DNA from: DASTEQ01 sp040905185 | GTDB taxonomy: Bacteria > Chloroflexota > Limnocylindria > QHBO01 | NCBI GenBank assembly: GCA_040905185.1 | Contig: JBBDRZ010000004.1 | Location: 1-40,560, forward strand | Direction: 5' to 3' | DNA: 40,560 nt | In this document: in pieces, positions 21,827-32,032 of the stretch | Layout of the letters: each line of letters opens with the position of its first letter | Position numbering within the stretch: the stretch's first letter is position 1 | Made by a program: the position numbers and the translations under genes | The notes under the pieces: model-generated | The model's database searches: none | The model's input: only the letters and a program-made list of their open reading frames with translations | What the model was told of the DNA's origin: nothing

Positions 21827-23043
21827 CAGACGGACGGCCCGGACCGCGATGCCCGCGGGTTCCTGATTCCACGGGCAGCGATCGCTCGCACGTAGGCCCT
21901 CACATGAGCATCCGCGCAGGCGTCAATGCCGAAGGAAGCCCGTGCGAGGCGATGCGCAGCTTCGCCCATGGTGCTCCGCAGGTCAGGGTCAGCGACTAGC
22001 CTGGCGAGGGCCAGCCCGAACCCTGTCGTGTCGCCGACTGGGACGACAAAGCCGGTCAGGCCGTCAGTGACCGCCTCGCAGAGCGCGCCGACATCGTTAA
22101 CTACTATTGGAAGACCGGCTGCCATGGCCTCGAGCACAGAGGTCGTGACACCCTCGGAACGAGGGGCTGCCGCAAGTGCGAATACATCCATGCCCACGAG
22201 TTGGCGCTCGATGTCAGCACGCTCGCCAGCCAGGATGACGTCGTGCCCTTCGGTCAACCCCTCCTCTGTCATCTGGCGGCGCACGAGGGCGGAATACGTA
22301 GCGTGTTGCGGGTATTCCGCCCCTACCAACACAAGAACAAGCCTGCGTTCCCGTGTCCGCGATCGCGCCTCGTTGAAAGCGCGCACCAGTTCGACGATGC
22401 CCTTCTGCGGATTGATGTTGGCGACGCACCCGACCACGACGTCGTCGGCGGAGACACCCCACGAATCCCGAACGTCAATTCTGAGCTCCGGGTTTGGAGC
22501 GAACTCCTCCAGATCCACCGGCGGGAAGAACGGTATCAATCGGTCCGCGATCGCCGAGTAGCCAGGATGTGCCTTCGCCGTGCCCAGACCCGTCGACATG
22601 ACGACGTCGGCAAACATCCGTACGAAGACCATCGCTGCGGCCGCGACTGCGCGAGGGGCCCGTGTATCAAGCAGCTGCCAGACGACGGGGACGCGCTCGA
22701 GTCGAGCCGCAATCGCGGCATGCGGATTCACGAGGCCGCCGATCTGAACGATTGAGATGTGCTCGGCGCGGATCAGCGCCCGCAGTCTCCTGATTTCTGC
22801 CGGCGCATGAGCCGCGAGGCCGAGGTGGGCGCGTAGGTCCCGGGTGGCCCGAAGCCGATGAAGACCGATGGATCTAACATTGAGACCTGCTGCGCCCAAT
22901 CGCTCGGCCGCGTTGCCGTCTTGATCAGGAACGACGACGACAGTGTCGAAGCCGCGCTTCGCGAGTGGTTTAGCGAGCCGCAGCGCTTGGTTGTGCGGAC
23001 CGCCGAAGACTGGAAAGTGAATGACGAACAGGACTCTGGTCAA
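21826..23043 (-). CDS. GT4 glycosyltransferase with TTG start
   Basis: 405 residues from TTG 23043, which overlaps the upstream gene's stop as TTGA. The GT-B core starts at once (LTRVLFVIHFPVFGGPHNQALRLAKPLAKRGF). The donor half has VVGCVANINPQKGIVELVRAF, LVLVGAEYPQHATYS and the E-x7-E motif in PRSEGVTTSVLEAMAAGLPIVV. An upstream extension of 27 codons in the same frame runs inside the previous gene and is rejected. Substrate unknown. Confidence 0.88.
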   Translation of the reverse strand: MTRVLFVIHFPVFGGPHNQALRLAKPLAKRGFDTVVVVPDQDGNAAERLGAAGLNVRSIGLHRLRATRDLRAHLGLAAHAPAEIRRLRALIRAEHISIVQIGGLVNPHAAIAARLERVPVVWQLLDTRAPRAVAAAAMVFVRMFADVVMSTGLGTAKAHPGYSAIADRLIPFFPPVDLEEFAPNPELRIDVRDSWGVSADDVVVGCVANINPQKGIVELVRAFNEARSRTRERRLVLVLVGAEYPQHATYSALVRRQMTEEGLTEGHDVILAGERADIERQLVGMDVFALAAAPRSEGVTTSVLEAMAAGLPIVVNDVGALCEAVTDGLTGFVVPVGDTTGFGLALARLVADPDLRSTMGEAAHRLARASFGIDACADAHVRAYVRAIAARGIRNPRASRSGPSV

Positions 23044-24221
23044 GGGACGCTGCCTGGGACCATGCGGCTGACGCGGGGCGATGCAAGGATCCGGGACACC
23101 GCCTCCTCGAACTCTTCTGCCCACCTTCCGGGCCCAAGATCTGCCATGCGCGCCGAAGCCGCCTGGCCCATCCGCAACGTGGTCCCAGGATCGTGCGCCA
23201 CCCTGGCCATTACTCGTGCAAGCTCATCAGAGTCATTTGCGGGGACAAGCCAGCCGGTTTCGCCCTCGATGACCCGCATCCGGATCTCGCCCACGGCTGT
23301 CGTGGAGATCACGGGCAGACCAGCTGCCATCGCCTCATCGACCACCATGCCGTACGGGTCACCGCGCGTCGGAAAGACAAGGACATCCGCAGCCGCGTAC
23401 CACGTGGGCAGATCCTCGCGCTGGACGAAGCCGGCGAAAACGATGCCCTTCAGGCCCCGAACTTCGATCGCCGATCGCAACCGCGCCTCGTCTCGGCCGT
23501 CCCCGACGATGACCAACCCCGAGGCGACACCACTGGCGCGAACGCGAGCGTAGGCCTCGACAAGTTCAAAGATTCCCTTTGGCTCCCAAAGTCTTCCCAC
23601 ATAAAGGAATAGGGTGCCCTCGATTCCCATCCGCCGCCGAAATGCGTCTCGGTTAGGGCGGGCCGCCGATGCGCGTGAGGAGTAGAAACTGGCGTCAACG
23701 ACGTGTCTGACGAGGGAAATCCGATCGTCGGTGGCGCCGTAGCGACGGGCAAAGGCCGCCCCGTCCTCCCCGGCCGTTAGGACGCCATCAACGCGAGAGA
23801 AGATGCGGCGCTTGAGCCATTCCCGATGCGGCCGCCTGCGGACCCAGCTGTCGAACGTGACCTCCACCCAGATGGCGGTGCGCCAGCCACGCAGCGTGGC
23901 GCCGGCCCACCCCAGGACGTACTCGAGTGCTCCGTACTGCATGACGAGCAGATCTGGACGCCGCCGTCGCAACAGTCGGGTTGCCAGTCCAACTCCCCGG
24001 CCTCTGATAGACAGGCGTCGGAGGTAGGTGTGGCGGAACCGCCAATTGGCCTCATCGACCCGCCAGCTCCGATCAGGCGCGGTGCGTTCCGATAGCCAAA
24101 CCTCAAGGTCGACGGTCCCTCGATCTGCCAGTACGTTGAACCGTTCGACCATGTAGGGCGCGGGCAGGTTGTTCCAATAGATGACCCGTGGTCGTCGGTC
24201 CAGCGCTTGCTGACCTCGCAT
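23040..24221 (-). CDS. GT4 glycosyltransferase
   Basis: 393 residues from ATG 24221, which shares one base with the upstream TAA (TAATG). The acceptor half has RVIYWNNLPAPYMVERFNVLADRG, as in transferases acting on lipid-linked acceptors. The donor half has LFLYVGRLWEPKGIFELVEAY, LVIVGDGRDEARLRSAI, and DPYGMVVDEAMAAGLPVI, in which the first E of the usual E-x7-E motif is replaced by D. A much longer upstream frame is inside the methyltransferase gene and is rejected. Confidence 0.9.
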   Translation of the reverse strand: MRGQQALDRRPRVIYWNNLPAPYMVERFNVLADRGTVDLEVWLSERTAPDRSWRVDEANWRFRHTYLRRLSIRGRGVGLATRLLRRRRPDLLVMQYGALEYVLGWAGATLRGWRTAIWVEVTFDSWVRRRPHREWLKRRIFSRVDGVLTAGEDGAAFARRYGATDDRISLVRHVVDASFYSSRASAARPNRDAFRRRMGIEGTLFLYVGRLWEPKGIFELVEAYARVRASGVASGLVIVGDGRDEARLRSAIEVRGLKGIVFAGFVQREDLPTWYAAADVLVFPTRGDPYGMVVDEAMAAGLPVISTTAVGEIRMRVIEGETGWLVPANDSDELARVMARVAHDPGTTLRMGQAASARMADLGPGRWAEEFEEAVSRILASPRVSRMVPGSVP

Positions 24222-24877
24222 TACTTCCTGGCGACCAGAAGCACGTTGCCGCAGAGCACAGCCTTGACGAGGAAATTGGTTCGCTGTCGATCGAGGATGC
24301 GTCGTAATGCACTGAAACCGCCTGCGCGATCGACTAACGCCTCCGTGTGGTAGGTACTGAACCCAGTCGAACCCGCCAGCCATTCGAGGTCGTGCGCCGT
24401 GAAGTAGTGAATGTGCGCATCGTCCCAATCGACGGCGTTGCGTTCGGCACGTTGGGAGGTCATTGGTCCTTCGCCGCGGATTGCCAGCCTGAGAATGTGC
24501 TTGACATAGCGAACGTTCGGCGTCGTGGCAACGAACACTCCGCCCGGGCGAAGCACCCGATGGACCTCGGCGAAGAACCTCACCGGGTTTCGGATGTGCT
24601 CCACAACCTGATTCGCCCGGACCGCCTGCACCCATGCGTCCTCAACGGGAATGCCTTCATCGAGGTCGGCGCTGACGAAGGTCCACGCTCGCCCCTGCGA
24701 TCTCGGGCGCAGCACGGTGGCGTCGAGGTCGATCCCAATCGCTTCGGACCCAGAATGTTCGTCGAGCCAGGATCCATCCCCGCATCCCAGATCGACTAGC
24801 CGCTCCGCGTTCGCTAGATAGGCGTCAACGCGCGAATCACCTACCACGTGGCCGGTAGTCCCGTCTGCCCGCCTCAT
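24221..24877 (-). CDS. Class I SAM-dependent methyltransferase
   Basis: 218 residues. SAM motifs: LVDLGCGDGSWLDEH, EAIGIDLDATVL, DEGIPVEDAWVQAVRANQVVEHIRNPVRFFAEVHRVLRPGGVFVATTPN. The C-terminal region (HIHYFTAHDLEWLAGSTGF) is usual in sugar or lipid O-methyltransferases of polysaccharide loci. It lies 100 bases after the GT2 gene and is coupled to the next GT4. Acceptor unknown. Confidence 0.88.
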   Translation of the reverse strand: MRRADGTTGHVVGDSRVDAYLANAERLVDLGCGDGSWLDEHSGSEAIGIDLDATVLRPRSQGRAWTFVSADLDEGIPVEDAWVQAVRANQVVEHIRNPVRFFAEVHRVLRPGGVFVATTPNVRYVKHILRLAIRGEGPMTSQRAERNAVDWDDAHIHYFTAHDLEWLAGSTGFSTYHTEALVDRAGGFSALRRILDRQRTNFLVKAVLCGNVLLVARK

Positions 24878-24977
24878 GCCTCAGCGTTCTGGGGCCAAAT
24901 CCCGAGCGGCTGCGGCTGTGGTCGACCGACCGACGCACGGCATGGTGGGGCGGCCGCCAATGCCGCGCTGCAAGGGT

Positions 24978-25847
24978 TCAACGGTCGCCGGCGGGCATCT
25001 GGCTACGAAGCTGGCTAACTTGACGCACAGCGATCGCTGTAGCCGACGGAGTGTCGATCGCGAGGGCATCACCACCGCCAGCCGCTTCGATGATCTTCGA
25101 AAGGCCGGCGAATCTGATTCCAAGCTTCACCAGCGGAAGCAGGAATCGGCTCGATGCGGGACCGGGTACGCCGTACAGCTGCGAGATGCGCTCGTAGTCT
25201 CGGGCTGCGACATCGAGGCGGGTGTACGACTTTCGATCGCGGTGGTGGCGGTCGATTGCCAGGATCCGATCCAGCCGATGAAAGCCGGTTCGTCCTGCTA
25301 GGTAGAGCCACAGTTCGCGATCCATCATGTATTCGAAGTCCGGGTCTACCAGGAACCGTCGCTCAATCGCGGACCGCCGAACAAAGGCTGTGGGCTGGCA
25401 GATCGGGTTGTACCACGACCGCAGCCGCGTGACGCTGAACGGCGGGGTCCAGAGCACCTGAAGCAGCGTTCCGGAACCATTCACCAAGACGCCATGCCCG
25501 TATACCACGCCTACTTCAGGATGCTTCTGGAAGACCTCCACGGCCTTCGCCACAGCCGTGCGCGAGAAGTACGCATCGTCGGAATTCAGCCATCCGATGA
25601 TCTCCCCTTTCGACCGCAGGAACGCCTTATTGATGGCATCCGATTGACCTTGATCGTCCCCAGACTCCCAGATCACCGGTGGCGAGGCTTCTGCGAGGAT
25701 CTCAACGGACCCGTCCGTGGATCCTCCGTCGATCACGACGTGTTCGATGCTCGGATAGGTCTGCGCAGCGACGGATTCGAGATTGTCGGTGAGCCACCGC
25801 GCCTGGTTAAACGACGGAGTCAGAACGGAGGCCAACATAGGGGTCAC
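24978..25847 (-). CDS. GT2 family glycosyltransferase
   Basis: 289 residues from GTG 25847 (ATG 25838 is an alternative). GT-A features: ASVLTPSFNQARWLTDNLESV, HVVIDGGSTDGSVEIL and the metal-binding acidic motif in IGWLNSDDAYF (Asp90-Asp91). The later DRELWLYLAGRTGFHRLDRILAIDRHH is typical of the WcaA-like group. It inverts a nucleotide sugar onto the growing unit. First gene of its unit, divergent from the dehydrogenase-like lipoprotein gene, with 85 bases between the starts. Confidence 0.92.
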   Translation of the reverse strand: MTPMLASVLTPSFNQARWLTDNLESVAAQTYPSIEHVVIDGGSTDGSVEILAEASPPVIWESGDDQGQSDAINKAFLRSKGEIIGWLNSDDAYFSRTAVAKAVEVFQKHPEVGVVYGHGVLVNGSGTLLQVLWTPPFSVTRLRSWYNPICQPTAFVRRSAIERRFLVDPDFEYMMDRELWLYLAGRTGFHRLDRILAIDRHHRDRKSYTRLDVAARDYERISQLYGVPGPASSRFLLPLVKLGIRFAGLSKIIEAAGGGDALAIDTPSATAIAVRQVSQLRSQMPAGDR

Positions 25848-25856
25848 TGCGCCACC

Positions 25857-25862
25857 AGACTA
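25857..25862 (-). promoter_or_regulatory. -10 element of the GT2-led operon
   Basis: Minus-strand TAGTCT ends 9 bases before the GTG start at 25847; the message would be nearly leaderless. It is the same hexamer as in the ArsR promoter. Confidence 0.35.
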
Positions 25863-25919
25863 GGACACGAGATCGTAGGTCGCGACTCCGAATCGGCAAA
25901 CTCTCAGTGCCTCGACCGG

Positions 25920-25925
25920 TATCCT
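25920..25925 (+). promoter_or_regulatory. -10 element, leaderless spacing
   Basis: TATCCT, then exactly 7 bases, then GTG 25933. No clear -35. Divergent from the minus-strand element at 25857. Confidence 0.4.
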
Positions 25926-25932
25926 CCGCTGC

Positions 25933-27159
<1,227 letters not shown>

Positions 27160-27203
27160 CCCCACGCGCCCGAACAACTAGAAGTCGGGCTTGCGCCGCC
27201 GAC

Positions 27204-28268
27204 GTGATCCCTGCCACCGCTTATCATGGCCCCCGGTCCGCTCGAGAGACAGAAGGGAGTCGTTCGGTTCTCCAGGACCAGGTTGTCTGCCCTGCATGCA
27301 AGGGCCGCCTACGTAGCGAAGGGCAGGGGCTCGTTTGCTCGGTGTGTGGGCGAACCTATCCTGTTGTTGGCGGGACTCCGGTCTTCGTGGAAGAGAGCGT
27401 TGCCCAGCGTGATGAGCTCGATCACCATGGAGCTGAAACCAGGCACGACGATCTGGGCACGCGCGACGCCCATAAGGCAGCTCAATCAGCGTTCTTCGAT
27501 CGAGCCGATTTGGCAGAGTTCGAGGTCGAGCGCCCGCTCGGGTCGCCGGCGCTTTACCGCTTCCTGTTGAGGGAGAAGTTCCGCCGCAGTCTTGAGCCGT
27601 TCAACGGCGATATCAAGGGATGGACGGCCCTGACCATCTGCGGCGGGTCGGGGATGGACGCGGAATTCCTGGTCGACGCGGGCGCGTCCGTGATCTCCTC
27701 GGATCTTTCCCTCGGAGCCGCTGACCGCGTACGGCAGCGCATGCGCCGCCATGGCATCTCGGTCACGCCGATCGTCGCCGATGCGGAGCATCTCCCCTTC
27801 GCTGATCGATCTGTGGATCTCGTATACGTCCATGACGGCCTTCACCACCTCGAGGATCCATCGGCCGGCATCTCCGAAATGGCGCGTGTGGCGCGACACG
27901 CCGTGTGCATTAGCGAACCCGCGCAAGCTGTAGCCACAGCGATCGGAATCCGGCTTGGTCTTGCAGTTGATCGAGAGGAGGCCGGGAATCGGGTCGCCCG
28001 ACTACAACTGGGTCCAACCACCTCGGCACTCAAGGCCAACGGATTCCAGATCATCCGAGCCGATCGATACGCGATGTACTACCACCACGTTCCCGGGCCG
28101 TTGACCCACTTCTTGAGTGGGCGATTGTTGCTGCCCATTGCCGTGTTGGCATGGCGGATTGCAAACCGAATCGTCGGGCGGTTTGGGAACAAACTCACGA
28201 TCGTTGCTGTCCGACAATCGAATCAGGCTCATTGCTCTCGGCGAACGCGAGACCGAGCAGCAGCATGA
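27204..28268 (+). CDS. Zinc-ribbon class I methyltransferase
   Basis: 354 residues from GTG 27204. An N-terminal Trm112-like ribbon (C29PAC32 and C45SVC48) is followed by TYPVVGGTPVFVEE. The methyltransferase core shows LTICGGSGMDAEFLVDAGASVISSDLSLGAADRV, DAEHLPFADRSVDLVYVHDGLHHLEDPSAGISEMARVAR. Two hydrophobic stretches near the end may attach it to the membrane. Such proteins methylate sugars, quinones or lipids; the target is unknown. The last 74 bases overlap the 3' end of the convergent ligase-like gene, so the final residues may be a read-on tail. Confidence 0.82.
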   Translation: MIPATAYHGPRSARETEGSRSVLQDQVVCPACKGRLRSEGQGLVCSVCGRTYPVVGGTPVFVEESVAQRDELDHHGAETRHDDLGTRDAHKAAQSAFFDRADLAEFEVERPLGSPALYRFLLREKFRRSLEPFNGDIKGWTALTICGGSGMDAEFLVDAGASVISSDLSLGAADRVRQRMRRHGISVTPIVADAEHLPFADRSVDLVYVHDGLHHLEDPSAGISEMARVARHAVCISEPAQAVATAIGIRLGLAVDREEAGNRVARLQLGPTTSALKANGFQIIRADRYAMYYHHVPGPLTHFLSGRLLLPIAVLAWRIANRIVGRFGNKLTIVAVRQSNQAHCSRRTRDRAAA

Positions 28269-29541
28269 GCGCAAGGCTGGCGCCCTTGTCCTCGATCGGG
28301 AAGCCTAGCGGGAGCCCGAGGATCGTCCAGGCGCCGTACCCGACGAGCGCAAGTGTGGTCACCGATCGAGAGTCTCGCCGCAGTGCCGTCCGAGCTGTGG
28401 CGGCATAGGCGACTGCAGCGCCAAGGATGACCAGGATCCCCAACAAGCCGAATTTCGCCGGCATTACCAGCGGTGTGTCCGCCGTGAATCCGGTTCTGGG
28501 ATAGCCTGACACATCGACCCAGTCGATCGAGTGGCCTGGACCGACGCCCACGATTGGACTCGAAACAAATAGGGCCCACGCCGCTTCGTATTGGGCCACG
28601 CGTTCAGTAATGCTCGGGTCCGCGCCGGGATCATTGACGAGTTCCGGCAGCGTCCCGAATCGGTCCCCCAGCACATTCGGCCCCGGTGTTGCTGCTGGCT
28701 CAGGACTGCCCGCGTCGGGTGCCGCTGGGCCGAGGCCCAACACTCCGATTTGGAAAGAGAGTACGAGCGCCGCCGCGACGAACCCGTGCGAAAGAATGGC
28801 CCGCACTGACGATCGGATTCGGGCCCTCCCTGCCAGAACCGCCATGGCCAGCGGACCGATGAGAAGTAAGAGTGATGAGCGTGTACCGGTGAGAAGAAAG
28901 AGGCCTAGGATCAGGCCCGCGAGGAATGCCCACGCGGTGGCTCGCCGTGCTGAGGTCAATGCCGTGGCCAGGGCGAAGATGTAGAGCATCCCGGGCAACT
29001 GGGGGCTTGGGAAGACGAGCCGGTCAAACGGCAGATCTAGGATGTGTCGCCGGTTCAGCCACTCGACAGACCACGCAAGCCCACCCAACATTCCTGCCAG
29101 TACCAGCATGCCGACGAGGAGCTTTCGTGTGGTGGAAGCTTGGGCGTCCAAGGCGAAGACCGGTACGGCCGCAAAGAGCGCGTAGGCGGCAACGTCCCGC
29201 ACCCAGTCCGCGATCGAGACACCATTCCCCAGAGCGACTGCTAGGGAAAGGCCGCAGAGCCCCGCCAAAGCCGCTGACGCGGCAAGCCACGGTGTCGAAA
29301 GCCTAACCACGGCTGTTCTGCGCACTGTCCAGACCGCGACCATTGCTCCGGCCAGGCACACGACGGTCCCGACCAGGTAGGCGATCTTCGTCGCGTCGAG
29401 GACCGGTGAGCTCTGGAGTGCAACCATCCCCCCGAAGAGCACGAACGCGACCCGGAAGCGACCATCAAATGCGAGGCCGGTGGTCTCCGGCCTCGCGGCA
29501 CCCTGGGCAGCCGAGACGTCAGGCGAGGTCATCGAGCCCAT
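28195..29541 (-). CDS. O-antigen ligase/polymerase-like membrane protein (second of three)
   Basis: 448 residues, about 12 helices. LFLLTGTRSSLLLLIGPLAMAVL is the Wzy/WaaL-type helix with Arg-Ser. The large loop contains ITERVAQYEAAWALFVSSPIVGVGPGHSIDW followed by DTPLVMPAKFGLLGILVILGA. Start ATG 29541, or ATG 29532 three codons on. It follows the FkbM gene by 46 bases and ends the long minus-strand unit. It overlaps the convergent methyltransferase gene by 74 bases. Confidence 0.82.
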   Translation of the reverse strand: MGSMTSPDVSAAQGAARPETTGLAFDGRFRVAFVLFGGMVALQSSPVLDATKIAYLVGTVVCLAGAMVAVWTVRRTAVVRLSTPWLAASAALAGLCGLSLAVALGNGVSIADWVRDVAAYALFAAVPVFALDAQASTTRKLLVGMLVLAGMLGGLAWSVEWLNRRHILDLPFDRLVFPSPQLPGMLYIFALATALTSARRATAWAFLAGLILGLFLLTGTRSSLLLLIGPLAMAVLAGRARIRSSVRAILSHGFVAAALVLSFQIGVLGLGPAAPDAGSPEPAATPGPNVLGDRFGTLPELVNDPGADPSITERVAQYEAAWALFVSSPIVGVGPGHSIDWVDVSGYPRTGFTADTPLVMPAKFGLLGILVILGAAVAYAATARTALRRDSRSVTTLALVGYGAWTILGLPLGFPIEDKGASLALMLLLGLAFAESNEPDSIVGQQRS

Positions 29542-29587
29542 TCCGAGAATCGCCGTACGTCCTCCCTCAATTCACCGTCCCCGCACG

Positions 29588-30424
29588 TTATTCCGCCTTG
29601 ATACCGTTCGCCTCGAGCCTCGGAAGAAACAAGTGATTCCATTCCTCGAAGCCAGGAGCGGGTGCTTTCTGATACCCATATCGGGCAAGAGTTTGGCTGA
29701 GTTCGGTCAGAGCTCGTGGCGTGTTGGCTTCAGCGACGATCGCGGGTCGCTCGTGCGATAGGAGACGGCTGGCGCCGAGCAAGACTCCCGATTCCTCACC
29801 TTCAACATCGATCTTGATCAGTGAAACCCTTGGCCGACCCGCGGCCTCCCAGAGCGCGTCCAGCGTTGACTGCTCAACTGCAATTGCGGACCCGATCTCT
29901 CGGTGTTCGGCAATCTGTCCGGTCGAGCCATAGGCGGCGTCATTGGCGAGATGCAGATTGACCTTCCCTGTTTTCTCTCCGGCGGCGACGACATGGATGT
30001 CTATGTTGAGGATGGCGTTCAGCGCGGCATTTGCCCTCAGCCTTTCAGCATTCTGCGGCAGCGGCTCAACTGCGATGACCTTCCCAGGAGCCATACGCGA
30101 GGCGAGTGGGACCGTATGGATCCCCACATTTGCTCCGACGTCGAACGCGACACTGCCCGGCACCGCCAGTTCGAGCATCCGTCGACACTCCGCATCTTCA
30201 AATCTGCCGCTTACGAGCGCCGCGATGCCCAATAGCTCTCGATACTGGAGGCGGATCCTCGTTCCGCCGGGACGGACAAGGATGAAGGAGGCGGGTGGTT
30301 GAGGAAGGATTCTGGGAAGGATGCTTCGTTGGATGAAGCCTTTGCCGCGCGTGATTCCGGCGGTCGACTGGTAAGCGAGCAATGGCCGGGCGAGGATCAA
30401 GCGAATGTAGTCGACCTTCCTCAT
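29588..30424 (-). CDS. FkbM family methyltransferase
   Basis: 278 residues. The FkbM core is FDVGANVGIHTVPLASRMAPGKVIAVEPLPQNAERLRANAALN (SAM motif at 94-101), then VSLIKIDVEGEESGVLLGASRLL and PAIVAEAN. The family O-methylates sugars and related hydroxyls. The N-terminal 50 residues are basic and hydrophobic. It lies 60 bases after the flippase gene, in the same orientation. It could cap or decorate the glycan. Confidence 0.92.
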   Translation of the reverse strand: MRKVDYIRLILARPLLAYQSTAGITRGKGFIQRSILPRILPQPPASFILVRPGGTRIRLQYRELLGIAALVSGRFEDAECRRMLELAVPGSVAFDVGANVGIHTVPLASRMAPGKVIAVEPLPQNAERLRANAALNAILNIDIHVVAAGEKTGKVNLHLANDAAYGSTGQIAEHREIGSAIAVEQSTLDALWEAAGRPRVSLIKIDVEGEESGVLLGASRLLSHERPAIVAEANTPRALTELSQTLARYGYQKAPAPGFEEWNHLFLPRLEANGIKAE

Positions 30425-30484
30425 TTCGACTTCAGCTCCTGCGGCCGGTCCACGGTTCGCGCGACGGGGGCTGCGTGATGGGGT

Positions 30485-31762
30485 TCAGTCACCCACCTTG
30501 GCCCGTTGCGCACGCCACACCAAGAGGCCGGCTACCGCAACGTTCGCCACGTCGCGAACCAGCGACGCCGTTGCCGCCCCGAGGGCTCCAAAGCGCGGAT
30601 CGAGGATTAGATGCAATGCCAGGCTGACGATTCCTGCGCTGGCAAACGCGATGGTTGTCTGGGCTCCGCGACCCCGACTGATCATATATGCGAGCAGGGG
30701 CGCTCCGATCGCGGCGAGCGGCATGGACCAAGCCAGAATCCGAGACGGCAGCGCCGCGGACGAATACTCGCTCCCGAGGAGGAAGGCAAGGACGTTAGGC
30801 ATGAATAACGTGAGTAGGACCGTTGAGGGAATAGCGATTAGGAGTCCAATCGACCACAGCCGTCGCATGGTGTGCCAGCTGCCAGCGTCTCCGTGCGGGC
30901 CGTGGCGGGACAGATATGGAAGGGCTACTGCTGCGATGGCGGACGGAACGAGATATAGCGCGTCCTGGACCCGTGAGGCGGGTGCGTACGCGGCTAGTTG
31001 CGAAGCGGGAACCAAGACCGCGACAACGAGGATGTCAAGACGGTTGTAGGCGATGTTTATGAGGGAATTGGCTGCATAGGGGAGCGCGTTCCTCAAACCG
31101 ATGCTCCGGCCATCCCACATAGCGCCAGCCCCGTCCCGGCTCCCTCGGCGCATGACCACGATTGCCCCGACGATGACCATCGCCTCACCCACCAGATGGG
31201 AGAACCCAAGGAGTTCAACGTCACCATCGCTGAGGCCAAGGGCGAGTGCGCCGCCGAAGATCACGACCGTGAGCCACCGACCCACGAACAGCGCGGCTGA
31301 CGCCTGGCTGAAACGGAGATCGGCCCGCACTGCAGCGAGGACTGGTTGTTGGAGAGAGATTGCAAGCGAAACGAACGCGAAGGAAGCGATGTTGCCCGCG
31401 GTCGGGCGCGTCGCTACTCCGAGCGCCAACGACGCGAGGGCGAACGCTCCCACCCAGGCGGGGAATGCTAGAAGTCGGGCTCGAACCACCCGCTCCGCGA
31501 GGACCGAGAGAGGCGCCCGTGAACGGGATCGCTCAACGGTGACGAGCGTCGAGACGCCGGCATCCCAGACGGCAGCCCCGACATGGGCCGCAGCCAGCAG
31601 TCCGAGATAAGTCGCGAAGACTTCCGGAGCGAGCGCCCGCGCAGCCATGATGCTGACGACGACGACGGCCAGCTTCGAGGCCAAGTCGCCCGAAGCGCTC
31701 GCGGTCACCGCACGCGCGGTCTCGCGTACTCCTATCAGAGGTGGCCCTTGCCTATTGGTCAC
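30485..31762 (-). CDS. Wzx-like polysaccharide flippase (MOP superfamily)
   Basis: 425 residues from GTG 31762, one base after the stop of the preceding small frame. About 12 helices, starting GDLASKLAVVVVSIMAARALAPEVFATYLGLLAAAHVGA, which is the standard opening of Wzx/RfbX proteins. The middle has LPYAANSLINIAYNRLDILVVAVLVPASQLAAYAPASRVQDAL, and GAATASLVRDVANVAVAGLLVW ends it. It should move the lipid-linked repeat across the membrane. A longer frame reaches 32005 but its N-terminal part overlaps the damaged lipoprotein gene and is rejected. Confidence 0.87.
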   Translation of the reverse strand: MTNRQGPPLIGVRETARAVTASASGDLASKLAVVVVSIMAARALAPEVFATYLGLLAAAHVGAAVWDAGVSTLVTVERSRSRAPLSVLAERVVRARLLAFPAWVGAFALASLALGVATRPTAGNIASFAFVSLAISLQQPVLAAVRADLRFSQASAALFVGRWLTVVIFGGALALGLSDGDVELLGFSHLVGEAMVIVGAIVVMRRGSRDGAGAMWDGRSIGLRNALPYAANSLINIAYNRLDILVVAVLVPASQLAAYAPASRVQDALYLVPSAIAAVALPYLSRHGPHGDAGSWHTMRRLWSIGLLIAIPSTVLLTLFMPNVLAFLLGSEYSSAALPSRILAWSMPLAAIGAPLLAYMISRGRGAQTTIAFASAGIVSLALHLILDPRFGALGAATASLVRDVANVAVAGLLVWRAQRAKVGD

Positions 31763-31763
31763 T

Positions 31764-32032
31764 CTAGGGGCGCTCCTCGAGACGAGCCCCGACCCCGTCG
31801 ATGAAATCGTCTGAGCCGTCCACGTGGAGGATGAGCGGGCCGCGGTCCGAGCCGGGGACGAACCGCACCGCGTTCCAGGTTCCGGCGGCTGTCTCGACCC
31901 CACCGGAGGGCGGTCGATCCGTCCGCCAAGGTGATTTTGGGTCGCACTTCCATCGGTCAAGCCTGACGAGCAGCCCACCGCCAACCCGAGCATGGCGGCC
32001 GCCAAAGTCGCTGCGCAGCTGAGCGCGCATCA
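31764..32032 (-). pseudogene. Small lipoprotein gene with probable one-base frameshift
   Basis: Two frames each look coding for half of this stretch. Upstream, one frame reads LAAAMLGLAVGCSSGLTDGSATQNHLGGRIDRPP, with a lipobox (LAVGC). Downstream, another frame reads VETAAGTWNAVRFVPGSDRGPLILHVDG...ARLEERP with very GC-rich third positions. One extra G in the GGGG run (plus-strand CCCC 31898-31901) would join them into one lipoprotein of about 80 residues. An uninterrupted 89-codon frame from ATG 32032 exists but has a poor first half. The start is unclear. Coupled to both neighbours (TGATG before, one-base gap after). Confidence 0.45.
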
